From Phycisphaerae bacterium (lineage in GTDB: Bacteria > Planctomycetota > Phycisphaerae > UBA1845): 64,000 nt of DNA. This document shows positions 52,155-61,494 of this stretch, in pieces (the first letter of the stretch is position 1; every line of letters starts with the position of its first letter). A program made the translations under genes and the position numbers. Location: positions 219,376 to 283,375 of the forward strand of contig JAGFJJ010000076.1 of NCBI GenBank assembly GCA_024102815.1, given 5' to 3'. The notes below the pieces were generated by a model, which saw only the letters and a list, made by a program, of their open reading frames with translations, was not told the origin of the DNA and made no database searches.

Positions 52155-55100
52155 TCATCCAGGCGGCGTCAGTTTCGGTGCCGCGGGCCTCTGCGCTTCG
52201 GGCAGCGGCTCCTCCTCGGGCGGGGACAGCCGCTTCACCAGAACATCCTTCAGGGACTTCATCGCAGCGCTGTCGGGCTTCCGCTCCAGGGCAACATCGA
52301 TGAATTGCAGTGCCGCTTCCGGCGCGAGCCCCCGATCCATGCTGCGCATGAGGTTATCCGCCGCGACCTCATCTTCGCCCTCATGAAACGCCAGGTCCGC
52401 CGCAAGGTAATACGTGACCGGATCGTCCGGTGACAGTTCGAGCGATCGCGCGATCCACTGTTTCATGCGCGGGATCAGCTCGTTGGCAGGCCGGCGAAGC
52501 ATCACCGCCTCCCGCCGGCGCAGAATCGACTCGCACATCATCCGATAACGCCGCCCCAGTTCCTGCTTGAGGGCCGCCTCGGGTACGCCGGGCGGAGCCA
52601 GTCCGCGAAGGGAGGCCATGCCCCGGTCTTCGTTGCCTCCCGCCAGTTCGTACGTGATACGTCGCTCCTCGACAGCCTTGACCAGGTTTCGTCCCGGCAG
52701 CGACGGCGGAGCGCTCTCCTCCGCTTGTTGCGCCGCCTCGAGCACCGGACCGATCTCGAGCGGGTTGCTGAAGAACAGGCTGTCGGCCAGCTCGGCAAAT
52801 CCGGCCGCGCGACCGAGCGTGGTCAGACCGAGCTTGGCATACGCCTCCAACGCGGATCGCTGGAGCGAGGCTGCGACGTCGTACTCACCCTTGAAGAACT
52901 TCATCGCCGCCACGAAGCGCAGGATTTCCGGCGTCCACCGCGGCCAACTCCGGGCCAGACGCGATCCCTCCGCACCAGCCTCCGTGTCGGGGGCCTCCGT
53001 TTCCGCGGGCGACTCCTGCACGGTCTCTCCGGACGGCGTTTGCACCAACTCCTCCACGTGTGTGACCGCCCGCCCCGCCAATTCCGTCATTTCCTTCTCA
53101 AACTCGGTCTGCCCGCTGAGCCCGTTAATCGCGTCGACGTGGTCCGGACCGATCATGTTGTAACGAAGCGGGCGGGCCAGAACGACGGCTACCTCCAGCG
53201 GCGGCGTGTCCTGATCGCTGCTGCGCACGAAGTCATAGGCCACTTCGGGGTTGAAAGGCTGGCGGCGCAGCTCGCGCTCGATGGCGGCATGCGCGTTTTC
53301 CATCGCGAGTGCGAATTGCTTGCGATCGCCTCGCGCTGCGGCGTTGTCGGCCAGGATCAGGTTGATTTCATACTCCACCCGCCCCTGGTTGAGGAACCCC
53401 GGCGCCCGCGCCACGAGCTCGATCAGCGCCGCGCTGGCCTCTGCGCAATGGAATGCCGCAGCGTCCCGATCTCCGCCCGCCAGTTGCAGCAGCCGCGAAG
53501 CCTCCAGCGCCCCCGCGTCCTGAGCGCGGGACTCCCGATCGACGGCACGCCCTTGGAGCTTGCGGGCCACGAGCATGTGCGCCTCCGCCAGTCGGTAGAG
53601 CGCCGTCAATCCGCGCTGCGCATTGAGGCGATACACGGCCCCGGCGGCAAGCTCGACGGCTTCCTCGAAGTTGCCTTCGTCAAGGCGCTGCTCGACTTCA
53701 TAGCTCTTCCGCGCGGCGGCGAAATCCTGCTGACTCAGGACCATCGCCAGGAGCCCCGCCACACCTCCGACGGCCGCGGTCGCCAGCCGCGCTCCGCTGC
53801 GCGACGCAAGGCGATCGAGCATCGTTGCGGAACCGCCACTGCTCATCCCCCAGATCAGTCCCAGCAGCGTGTAGAACCAGACCGGCACGCCGGACACGCG
53901 CAGGCCCACGCCGAATGCGGCGTCAACGATCAGACCCACCAGCGCCGCCATCGCTGCGATCATCGGCCAGTCCAACGCCGGGCCATTCACGACGTGTCGG
54001 GCGGCGGCAGTAGATGCGGCCCCCGCGGAAGCTGCCTCAGCAGCAGCGTCGGGGCTCTCCGGTGCCACAGTATTGTCAGCAAGAGGCGACCGGCGATTCG
54101 TCGCCTTCCCTTGCCGCGACGCATCCGCCGTACGCAGGCCCGCAATTAAGCTGAACACCAGCGACATGCCGATCAGCAGCAAACCGATGATTCCCAGATC
54201 GGCCAGAACCTCCAGCCACTCGTTGTGCACATGGGCCAGACGACCCTGAAATGCCTCCGGATCCGTCAGGATGTCCTGCGGAACGAAAGAGTCGCCCTTC
54301 AGGACAAACCCCCCCTGGCCGTACCCGAGCACGGGATGCTCTTCGAACATCGCCAGTGCGTACTCCCACGCGTGCAATCGAAGACGGGTCGAGGCGCTGC
54401 GGCCGTGGAGATCGCCGCCTGCGCTGGCAAAGTACAATCCACCGGCGACCACCAGTCCGATCGCACCTGCGGATGCGATCCAGCGCCACGCGCCGCGCGC
54501 GCTGAATACGACAATCGCGGCCAGTGCGGCGCCCAATCCGAGCATCGCCCCGCGCGATTGCGCCAATAAAAAAGCCCACAGCATCAGGCCCACGCCGGCC
54601 AGCGAAGCGATGGCCATTCCCAATCCGCCCGCGGCATGCACCCGGCGGGCACGTTGCACGCCTTCCATCGCCACCGCCAGGCCGATCACGATGCCGGGGA
54701 TCAGGCACGCCGCCAGGAACGTCGGATTGCCAAACGGGAATTTGGCGCGAAGGTTCGGATTCCGCCCGTAGAAGTACCACACCGCCAGCAGCGCCGTGAT
54801 GACCCCGATGGGAACGAGCAGGCGGGTCGCAATCCGGGCTCCGCGGGCACTCAGTCCCCATCCCAGCGCGAACGCCCACAGAAACTGGATCGCGAGCAGC
54901 AGGCTCGTCCCCAGGGCGAGTTCCGGCGCGTCCGACCATCGACCGCTCAGCAGCGACCACGCCAGGTAACCGAGGACCAGTCCCTGGGCGATACCGAGCC
55001 ACGGCTGCCCGCCACGTGCACGGTCGGACGGCTGCGCCACCGGGAGCGCCGGACTGAGGCTCTCACTCGATCGCGCCAGCGCGCCGACCGCAAGCACCAG

Positions 55101-55391
55101 TGCCGCCACGCCCGCACCCACGCCGAGGATCAGCATCTTCACGTCGCCGGCGTTGAGCGTGGGCACGGCGTAATTCAGGCAAAGCAATTGCACGACGGCC
55201 CGGAGGGGAGACGTAACCTTCCATGCAACCGCGCCATCCACGAGCGTCGTGGACTCCGCCGCACTGAGCAGGAAGGAGCCGCCGCCCACCACGGCCAGGA
55301 CCAGTGCAATCAGCACGACCGAAAGCGGTGTCAACGGGCGAAAACGTGGTTTTCGCGCGGAGTCAATGTTGGGTCTGGGGGCTTCCATCAT
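52155..55391 (-). CDS. O-antigen ligase/polymerase-like membrane protein with TPR-rich C terminus
   Basis: 1078 residues. The first 520 residues have about 13 membrane helices with a Wzy/WaaL-type signature: large loop with AWEYALAMFEEHPVLGYGQGGF and HVHNEWLEVLADLGIIGLLL. The rest is soluble and helical, with TPR-like segments (EEAVELAAGAVYRLNAQRG, and a last repeat SLELSPDDPVTYYLAADLA), an enlarged version of the fusion seen in planctomycetes. It probably joins or polymerises envelope polysaccharide. It is convergent with the TPR lipoprotein gene, two bases apart. Confidence 0.85.
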   Translation of the reverse strand: MMEAPRPNIDSARKPRFRPLTPLSVVLIALVLAVVGGGSFLLSAAESTTLVDGAVAWKVTSPLRAVVQLLCLNYAVPTLNAGDVKMLILGVGAGVAALVLAVGALARSSESLSPALPVAQPSDRARGGQPWLGIAQGLVLGYLAWSLLSGRWSDAPELALGTSLLLAIQFLWAFALGWGLSARGARIATRLLVPIGVITALLAVWYFYGRNPNLRAKFPFGNPTFLAACLIPGIVIGLAVAMEGVQRARRVHAAGGLGMAIASLAGVGLMLWAFLLAQSRGAMLGLGAALAAIVVFSARGAWRWIASAGAIGLVVAGGLYFASAGGDLHGRSASTRLRLHAWEYALAMFEEHPVLGYGQGGFVLKGDSFVPQDILTDPEAFQGRLAHVHNEWLEVLADLGIIGLLLIGMSLVFSLIAGLRTADASRQGKATNRRSPLADNTVAPESPDAAAEAASAGAASTAAARHVVNGPALDWPMIAAMAALVGLIVDAAFGVGLRVSGVPVWFYTLLGLIWGMSSGGSATMLDRLASRSGARLATAAVGGVAGLLAMVLSQQDFAAARKSYEVEQRLDEGNFEEAVELAAGAVYRLNAQRGLTALYRLAEAHMLVARKLQGRAVDRESRAQDAGALEASRLLQLAGGDRDAAAFHCAEASAALIELVARAPGFLNQGRVEYEINLILADNAAARGDRKQFALAMENAHAAIERELRRQPFNPEVAYDFVRSSDQDTPPLEVAVVLARPLRYNMIGPDHVDAINGLSGQTEFEKEMTELAGRAVTHVEELVQTPSGETVQESPAETEAPDTEAGAEGSRLARSWPRWTPEILRFVAAMKFFKGEYDVAASLQRSALEAYAKLGLTTLGRAAGFAELADSLFFSNPLEIGPVLEAAQQAEESAPPSLPGRNLVKAVEERRITYELAGGNEDRGMASLRGLAPPGVPEAALKQELGRRYRMMCESILRRREAVMLRRPANELIPRMKQWIARSLELSPDDPVTYYLAADLAFHEGEDEVAADNLMRSMDRGLAPEAALQFIDVALERKPDSAAMKSLKDVLVKRLSPPEEEPLPEAQRPAAPKLTPPG

Positions 55392-55548
55392 GGGCTCGAC
55401 TCAGGTCCGGTTACCGCAGCAGACACCGCAACGCACCCTGCGAGGTCTCAGACGCCTCATCATCGCCCAAGGTTCACCAAAATCAAATCCACTTGGGCCG
55501 GCTCCATTACGCCCAGACGCCTGCAATTTCCGACATCTTGCGAAACTT

Positions 55549-55639
55549 GTGGAATTGACTCTGCGTCGCCCATGACGGACCGTCGGGTCATCGGGCCGCC
55601 GGTCAACCGGATCGGGCAAATCGATTTGTCCAATTCCAC
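55549..55639. repeat. Perfect 9-base inverted repeat in divergent promoter region
   Basis: GTGGAATTG (55549-55557) and CAATTCCAC (55631-55639), 73 bases apart, just before the hydrolase start at 55652. Could be an operator pair or a long-range mRNA stem near the ribosome binding site GGAAACAGG; may also be chance. Confidence 0.3.
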
Positions 55640-55651
55640 GGGAAACAGGTC

Positions 55652-56626
55652 ATGATGCGAGAGAACGCGATCCTCCTCAGCTTGGTTGTCGGATGGGTGT
55701 CGGGTGCCGCGGCTGCCGCGGAGCCGATCGTCGAAAACATCTCATTTGCGAGCGGTTCGATCCAACTGGCGGGGACCATATTGCTGCCCCCCGGCGACGG
55801 GCCATTTCCCGGTGTCGTGCTCGTGCATGGATCCGGCACGAGCGACCGTTCCAATCCCTGGACCTCCGCGTACGCCGAAGCGTTGGTTGCAAAAGGAATT
55901 GCCGTTCTCCACCCGGACAAGCGCGGGTCCGGCGACTCGGGTGGCGATTGGCACACCGCGAGCTTTCTGGAACTTGCCGACGATGCGGTCGCGGCCGCCG
56001 ACGTTCTTTCCAAACACGCCAAAACGGACAAGACGAACATTGGACTCATGGGATTCAGCCAGGGAGGACACATCGTCCCCGCTGCTGCCGCCCGCTCCAA
56101 GCGCATCGCCTTCGCGGTGAGCGTTTCCGGCTCCTCCGTGCCCATCGTCGAACAGATCGAAGACGAGGTCATGCTCATGGCGGAGCGCGAGGGGCTCTCA
56201 TCGGAAGAGCAGGCGTTGGTCAGGAAGATCAATGATCTCGGCTTTCGCTACGCGAAGACCTCCGAAGGCTGGAGCGCCTATGATTCCGCGTTACGTGACG
56301 CCCGATCCGGACCGCTGGCGGGCAAACGCGTCGTGGAGGGATTTCCGTCCAATCCCGATTCGTCTGCCTGGCGCTTCCTCCGCGCCATCGGAGACTACGA
56401 CCCCATGCCCTATTGGGAACGCCTCCACATCCCCGTCATGTTCATCTACGGCGGCAACGACACGCAGATCCGCGTTGCCAAGAGCGTACAGCGGATTCAG
56501 CAGCGGCTCGATCCGGAGAAATCCAACTACACGATCCTCGTTTTCGGCCGAAACGGACACGCCCTTTTCCGCGATGACGAGATCGCATTGCTGGCCGACT
56601 GGATTTCGGCCCGAGGAGCGAGTTGA
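55652..56626 (+). CDS. Secreted alpha/beta hydrolase
   Basis: 324 residues with a signal peptide (about 1-23, ends AAAA). Family features: oxyanion loop VLVHGSGTSDRSNPW, nucleophile elbow GFSQGG near residue 134, acid in YGGNDTQ and histidine in RNGHALF near the end. The layout is that of dienelactone-hydrolase-like or acyl-CoA thioesterase-like esterases; substrate unknown. Two adjacent ATG codons allow 55652 or 55655. Divergent from the O-antigen ligase-like gene. Confidence 0.88.
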   Translation: MMRENAILLSLVVGWVSGAAAAAEPIVENISFASGSIQLAGTILLPPGDGPFPGVVLVHGSGTSDRSNPWTSAYAEALVAKGIAVLHPDKRGSGDSGGDWHTASFLELADDAVAAADVLSKHAKTDKTNIGLMGFSQGGHIVPAAAARSKRIAFAVSVSGSSVPIVEQIEDEVMLMAEREGLSSEEQALVRKINDLGFRYAKTSEGWSAYDSALRDARSGPLAGKRVVEGFPSNPDSSAWRFLRAIGDYDPMPYWERLHIPVMFIYGGNDTQIRVAKSVQRIQQRLDPEKSNYTILVFGRNGHALFRDDEIALLADWISARGAS

Positions 56627-56692
56627 GCCACGTCGAATGCAAGAACGTCCGCGTGCCACGTGCCTATGCGCGTCTTGCGAATGGATGACCTG

Positions 56693-57232
56693 CTATCGCG
56701 GCTGCCAGGGAATATCCCCGATCGACTCGAGCTTGTTGGCCAGGCGGGCCATCGCGAAGAGCAGATCGCCGAGCCGGTTCAGGTAGATGAGCACTTCCTT
56801 GCGCACGGGCTCGGTGTGAGTCAGGACGACCACGGCCCGCTCGGCGCGCCGGCACGTCGCGCGCGAATAGTGCAATCGCGCCGCCAGCGCCCCTCCGCCC
56901 GGAAGGATGAAACTGCGCAGCGGCTCGACCGCCTCGCTGCACGAATCGATCCAGCGTTCGAGCTGCTGAATGTCGGCTTCGGTGATCGCCACCGTCGCGC
57001 CCTGCCCCTGTGGATTGGCCAGTTCGCTTCCCACGACGAAGAGGTCGGCTTGCAAACGCCGCAGCTTCTCCAGAAGCTGCGGGTCGCGACAGACCGCCCC
57101 GGCCAGGCCCAGCGAGCAATTCAGCTCATCCACCTCGCCGTACGCACACACGCGGTGATGATCCTTGCCCACGCGCGTGCCGCCGAACAGGCCCGTTGTT
57201 CCGTCGTCACCCTGTCGTGTGTAGAGTTTCAT
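56693..57232 (-). CDS. Cob(I)yrinic acid a,c-diamide adenosyltransferase (PduO type)
   Basis: 179 residues. The family transfers adenosine from ATP to cob(I)alamin to form coenzyme B12. N-terminal ATP loop YTRQGDDGTTGLFGGTRVGKD and GEVDELNCSLGLA, then SFILPGGG and the signature RATCRRAERAVV and YLNRLGDLLFAMARLAN are all present. ATG 57232 gives the standard start. It lies 43 bases after aceE on the same strand and may be in its transcript. Confidence 0.95.
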   Translation of the reverse strand: MKLYTRQGDDGTTGLFGGTRVGKDHHRVCAYGEVDELNCSLGLAGAVCRDPQLLEKLRRLQADLFVVGSELANPQGQGATVAITEADIQQLERWIDSCSEAVEPLRSFILPGGGALAARLHYSRATCRRAERAVVVLTHTEPVRKEVLIYLNRLGDLLFAMARLANKLESIGDIPWQPR

Positions 57233-57275
57233 TCCTGACCAACGTGCCCTCCGCCGCGGAAGGACCGACTCCAGG

Positions 57276-59966
57276 CTACTCCCGGATCGCCGGGCCGGGC
57301 GGTTCGAGCGGATCGACCTTGTTCGGATCAAGCTCCAGCGTCTTGAACGCCTCCTTCAGTTTGTTCGTGTCATACTTGCCCTTTCGCGCCAGCGCCTGAA
57401 GCGCCGCCAGGGCGACATAGCGGGCGTCAATCTCGAAGAGATCACGCAGTTCCTTGCGGGCTTCGCTGCGGCCGAAACCGTCCGTTCCCAGCGAGTGCAG
57501 CCCGCTCGGTATCCATCGGGCGATCATGTCCGGCTGAAGCTTCAGGTAATCGCTTGTGGCGACGACCGGCCAGGGCTCGTCGCTCAACAGACGAATGACG
57601 TACGGAACCTTGGCGGGCTCGTCCGGGTGCAGCAGGTTCCACCGCTCGCACGCCAGGGCATCGCGACGCAACTGATGGTAGCTGGTCGCGCTCCATACGT
57701 CCGCGGCGACACCGAATTTCTCATCCAGCAAGGTCTGTGCGGCCAGTGCCTCGCGGAGGATCGCCCCGCTGCCGAACAGATGTACGCGCGGCCTGTCCCC
57801 GGGATTCTCGTGCGGACGAAACTTGTAGAGACCCTTGAGAATGCCCTCCTCCACGCCCTCAGGCATGGGCGGATGCGTGTAGACCTCGTTGCCCACGGTG
57901 ATGTAATAGAACACCGGCTCACATTCATGGTACATGCGGCGGATGCCGTCGCGCACGATGACCGCCAGTTCGTACGCCCACGCCGGGTCATAGCACTGCA
58001 CGTTGGGCACCGTGCTCGCCAGAACATGGCTGTGCCCGTCCTGGTGCTGTAAGCCCTCGCCCGCCAGCGTCGTCCGGCCGGACGTGCAGCCGATGAGGAA
58101 CCCCCGCCCGCGCGCATCCGCAAACGCCCAGATCGAATCGCCGATCCGTTGAAAGCCGAACATGGAATAGAACAGGAAGAAGGGAATGGTGTTGATGCCG
58201 AAGGTGACGTTGGCCGTCCCCGCCGCATTCATCGAGGCCATCGACCCCGCCTCGGTGATACCCTCTTCCAGAATCTGCCCGTCCTGACTCTCGCGATAGT
58301 AGAGAAACAGGTGGGAATCGACCGGCTCGTAGCGCTGCCCGACGTGCGAATAGATGCCGTACTTGCGGAACAGTGCGTCCATGCCGAAGGTGCGGGCTTC
58401 GTCGGGAACGATAGGGACCACGAGCTTGCCGATCTCCTTGTCGTCCAGCAGGCGCGTGATCATCCGCACCATGGCCATGGTCGTGGCCGCCTCGCGGTCG
58501 CCGGTGCCTTTCAGGAACTCGTCAAAGGTCTCCGGCGCCGGCACCGTCACCGGCGGGGCCGGCGCGCGCCTGCGCGGAACAAAACCACCCAGTGCCTCGC
58601 GCCGCTCCAGCAGGTACTGCGTCTCCTCCGAGTCCTCCTTCGGGCGATAGAACGGCGCTTCCTCCAGTTCCACGTCGGGAATGGGAATGTCAAAGCGGTC
58701 GCGGAAGTGCCGCAGTTCTTCGATGTCCAGCTTCTTCTGCTGGTGCGAAACGTTGCGTCCCTCGCCCGCTTCGCCCAGCCCGTAGCCTTTGATCGTCCGG
58801 GCGAGGATGACCGTCGGTCTTCCCTGGTGGTCCACGGCCGCGCGATATGCGGCATGAACCTTGACCGGATCGTGACCGCCAAGGCGCATCTTGCGAATCT
58901 GCTCGTCCGTGTAATCTTCGACCAACTTGGTGAGGCGGGGATCCTTGCCGAAAAACCTTTCTCGCGAGTAGGCCCCCGGCTCGACGGTGTATTTCTGCCA
59001 TTCGCCGTCGATCGTCTCATTCATGCGGTCGACGAGCGCGCCTTCGGTGTCGGCCTCGAACAGCGGGTCCCAGTCCTCCCCCCAGAGCACCTTGACGACA
59101 TTCCATCCCGCACCGCGGAACGTTCCCTCCAGTTCCTGGATGATGTTTCCGTTTCCGCGGACGGGGCCGTCCAGGCGCTGAAGATTGCAGTTGACCACGA
59201 AGATGAGGTTGTCGAGCTGGGCGCGGGATGCCAGGGTGATGGCACCAAGCGCCTCCGGTTCGTCCATTTCGCCGTCGCCGAGAAATGCCCAGACGTGGCA
59301 GCCGCTCGTGTCCGCCAGGCCGCGGTCCTGAAGATACTTGTTGAAACGCGCCTGGTAGATGGCCGTCAGCGGACCCAGTCCCATCGAGACCGTGGGAAAC
59401 TGCCAGAAATCCGGCATCAGCCAGGGGTGCGGATAGGAGGAGAGCCCGCCGCCTTCGGCCCGTTCCCGGCGGAAATTGTGCAGGTAGTGTTTTGATATCC
59501 GGCGTTCCAGGTAGGCCCGCGCGTAAATGCCCGGCGACGCATGACCCTGGAAGAAGATCTGGTCGCCGGCGTGATCCTCGGTGCTCGCCCGGAAAAAGTG
59601 ATTGAAGCCGACTTCATACAGTGTCGCGCTCGACGCATACGTCGAGATGTGCCCGCCGATCCCCGCCGACTTGCGGTTGGCGCGCACGACCATGGCCATC
59701 GCGTTCCAGCGCATGAGGCTCTTGATCCGTCGCTCGATGGCTCGATCGCCGGGATACTCCGGCTGCCGTGAAGCGTGGATCGTGTTGACGTAGGGCGTGT
59801 TCGCGGTAAAGGGGGCGATCACATCGTGGTGCTTCCCCCAGTCAATCAGCTTTCCCAGCAGGAACCGGGCCCGCTGTCGCCCCGACGTCTCGACGACGGA
59901 CTTCAGCGACTCGATCCACTCCCGGGTTTCGACGCTGTCGATATCCTGAATCGGTTGTTCGGCCAT
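57276..59966 (-). CDS. aceE: Pyruvate dehydrogenase E1 component, homodimeric type
   Basis: 896 residues, the usual size. E1 decarboxylates pyruvate with thiamine diphosphate and acetylates the lipoyl group of E2. The ThDP motif begins GDGEMDEPE and ends NCNLQRLDG (about residues 230-262). HISTYASSATLYEVGFNHFF and FFQGHASPGIYARAYLE are typical of AceE. The start ATG 59966 matches homology; the longer frame to 60227 is not protein-like. No aceF or lpd gene is close by, so E2 and E3 must be elsewhere. Confidence 0.96.
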   Translation of the reverse strand: MAEQPIQDIDSVETREWIESLKSVVETSGRQRARFLLGKLIDWGKHHDVIAPFTANTPYVNTIHASRQPEYPGDRAIERRIKSLMRWNAMAMVVRANRKSAGIGGHISTYASSATLYEVGFNHFFRASTEDHAGDQIFFQGHASPGIYARAYLERRISKHYLHNFRRERAEGGGLSSYPHPWLMPDFWQFPTVSMGLGPLTAIYQARFNKYLQDRGLADTSGCHVWAFLGDGEMDEPEALGAITLASRAQLDNLIFVVNCNLQRLDGPVRGNGNIIQELEGTFRGAGWNVVKVLWGEDWDPLFEADTEGALVDRMNETIDGEWQKYTVEPGAYSRERFFGKDPRLTKLVEDYTDEQIRKMRLGGHDPVKVHAAYRAAVDHQGRPTVILARTIKGYGLGEAGEGRNVSHQQKKLDIEELRHFRDRFDIPIPDVELEEAPFYRPKEDSEETQYLLERREALGGFVPRRRAPAPPVTVPAPETFDEFLKGTGDREAATTMAMVRMITRLLDDKEIGKLVVPIVPDEARTFGMDALFRKYGIYSHVGQRYEPVDSHLFLYYRESQDGQILEEGITEAGSMASMNAAGTANVTFGINTIPFFLFYSMFGFQRIGDSIWAFADARGRGFLIGCTSGRTTLAGEGLQHQDGHSHVLASTVPNVQCYDPAWAYELAVIVRDGIRRMYHECEPVFYYITVGNEVYTHPPMPEGVEEGILKGLYKFRPHENPGDRPRVHLFGSGAILREALAAQTLLDEKFGVAADVWSATSYHQLRRDALACERWNLLHPDEPAKVPYVIRLLSDEPWPVVATSDYLKLQPDMIARWIPSGLHSLGTDGFGRSEARKELRDLFEIDARYVALAALQALARKGKYDTNKLKEAFKTLELDPNKVDPLEPPGPAIRE

Positions 59967-60064
59967 AGCGGGGCAGCTTACTCCAGGACCTATTCTCTTG
60001 CTACGGTCAGCAGCACTGCAACGCGCCGACCTTAAGACGCTGATAAGGCAGTGACAATTTCTGT

Positions 60065-61384
60065 TTATCCGGGTTGGCCGGAAGGCGCCTGCTCCGCCGC
60101 GATACCGGCCGTGCTCCCCACACCCTCCGCCAGCGGCGGCAAAATCCCCTGCGCCGCGTAAATGGGTCGAACCAGCGGCCTCAAACGTCCAAGGAGGCTT
60201 CCGAAGCGCAGTCCCGCCAGGATGCACAGCACGCCCCCCAGCATAACCGTCGCCGGTGCGCCGAAGTGGCGGGCAAGTGTGCCGGCGATCAGGCTGCCGA
60301 ACGGCATCGTGCCCATGAACGCCATCGCAAAGAACCCCATGACACGGCCGCGCATCTTGTCATCGACAATGGTCTGCACCACCGTGTTGCTTGCTGCGGT
60401 CTGCACCATCATGCCGAATCCCGCCAGAACCAGTAGCGCCAGCGATAGCCAGAGAACGCGCGACAGCCCGAACAGGATCAGCGAAACACCGAACAGACAG
60501 GAGCAGGCGGCGATGATTCGGCCCAATCCGAGCACGCTCTTGCGCATGGCCAGCGCCAGCGCTCCGAGCAGCGCTCCAACGCCCGAGGCCGCCATGAGAA
60601 ATCCCAGTGTCACGGCACCACCGCCCAGGATGCGGTCGGCAAAAACCGGCATCAGCACCGCGTAGGGCATGCCCACCAGGCTGGTCAGCGCGGTGAGCAG
60701 CAGAATCGACCGAATGGGGGCGAAACCGAATGCGGCCGAGAGCCCTTCGCGCAGGTCATGCAGAACATGCGGGTGCGTTTCCGGCGCCTCCCGCGGCGGG
60801 ACGCGCATCGCTCCCAGCGCCGATACCACCGCGAGGAAGCTTATCCCGTCGATCAGAAAGCAAAGACCCTCGCCGAACAGCGCGACCAGCACACCGGCGA
60901 TGGAGGGGCCGATCAACCGGGCGCTGTTGAAGATCATGGAGTTCATGGCGATGGCGCTGCTCAGATCGTCGCGCCCCTCGACCATTTCCACGACAAACGC
61001 CTGGCGGGCGGGAATGTCGAAGGCGTTGCCCAGCCCCTGGAGTGCGCCGAGCACCACGATGTGGTACACGGTGATCGTCTCCCGAAGGGCGAAGAAGGCC
61101 AGCGCCAGCGAGGTGGTCATGAGGCCGAGCTGGGTGCAGATCAGCACGCGATGGCGGTTCCAGCGATCGGCGGCAATGCCTCCCGCCGGGGTAAACAGGA
61201 GTGTGGGCACGAGGCTCACGAAGCTCACCAGTCCGAGCATGAACGCCGAGCCCGTGAGGCGATACACCAGCCATCCGAGGGCGACGCGCGTGATCCACGT
61301 GCCGATCAAGGAGATCGCCTGCCCGGCGAAGAAGAGGCGGTAGTTGCGATGCCGGAGGGCGCGGAATGCGAAGGCGAAGTTCAT
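60065..61384 (-). CDS. MFS transporter, EntS-like exporter family
   Basis: 439 residues with 12 predicted membrane helices. N terminus FRALRHRNYRLFFAGQAISLIGTW and the loop GGIAADRWNRHRVL are hallmarks of the MFS_3/EntS branch, and DKMRGRVMGFFAMAFMGTMPFG is its second-half signature. Members export siderophores or drugs; the substrate here is unknown. Its stop is about 100 bases from the aceE start on the same strand. Confidence 0.92.
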   Translation of the reverse strand: MNFAFAFRALRHRNYRLFFAGQAISLIGTWITRVALGWLVYRLTGSAFMLGLVSFVSLVPTLLFTPAGGIAADRWNRHRVLICTQLGLMTTSLALAFFALRETITVYHIVVLGALQGLGNAFDIPARQAFVVEMVEGRDDLSSAIAMNSMIFNSARLIGPSIAGVLVALFGEGLCFLIDGISFLAVVSALGAMRVPPREAPETHPHVLHDLREGLSAAFGFAPIRSILLLTALTSLVGMPYAVLMPVFADRILGGGAVTLGFLMAASGVGALLGALALAMRKSVLGLGRIIAACSCLFGVSLILFGLSRVLWLSLALLVLAGFGMMVQTAASNTVVQTIVDDKMRGRVMGFFAMAFMGTMPFGSLIAGTLARHFGAPATVMLGGVLCILAGLRFGSLLGRLRPLVRPIYAAQGILPPLAEGVGSTAGIAAEQAPSGQPG

Positions 61385-61494
61385 ATGTCATGGGTGATAG
61401 TCGCCTGCCGGTTTCGTGGCAACGTTCGCGCCGACCGCGCAAGGTGGCCTTGCGATCGCTGCATGGATTCGGCTGCCAATTCCATAAGTCCGCG

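Noticed and set aside
58149..59495. A 448-residue plus-strand open frame opposite aceE
   Set aside because: Shadow of aceE in a high-GC genome; no domain and no ribosome binding site, whereas aceE is certain.
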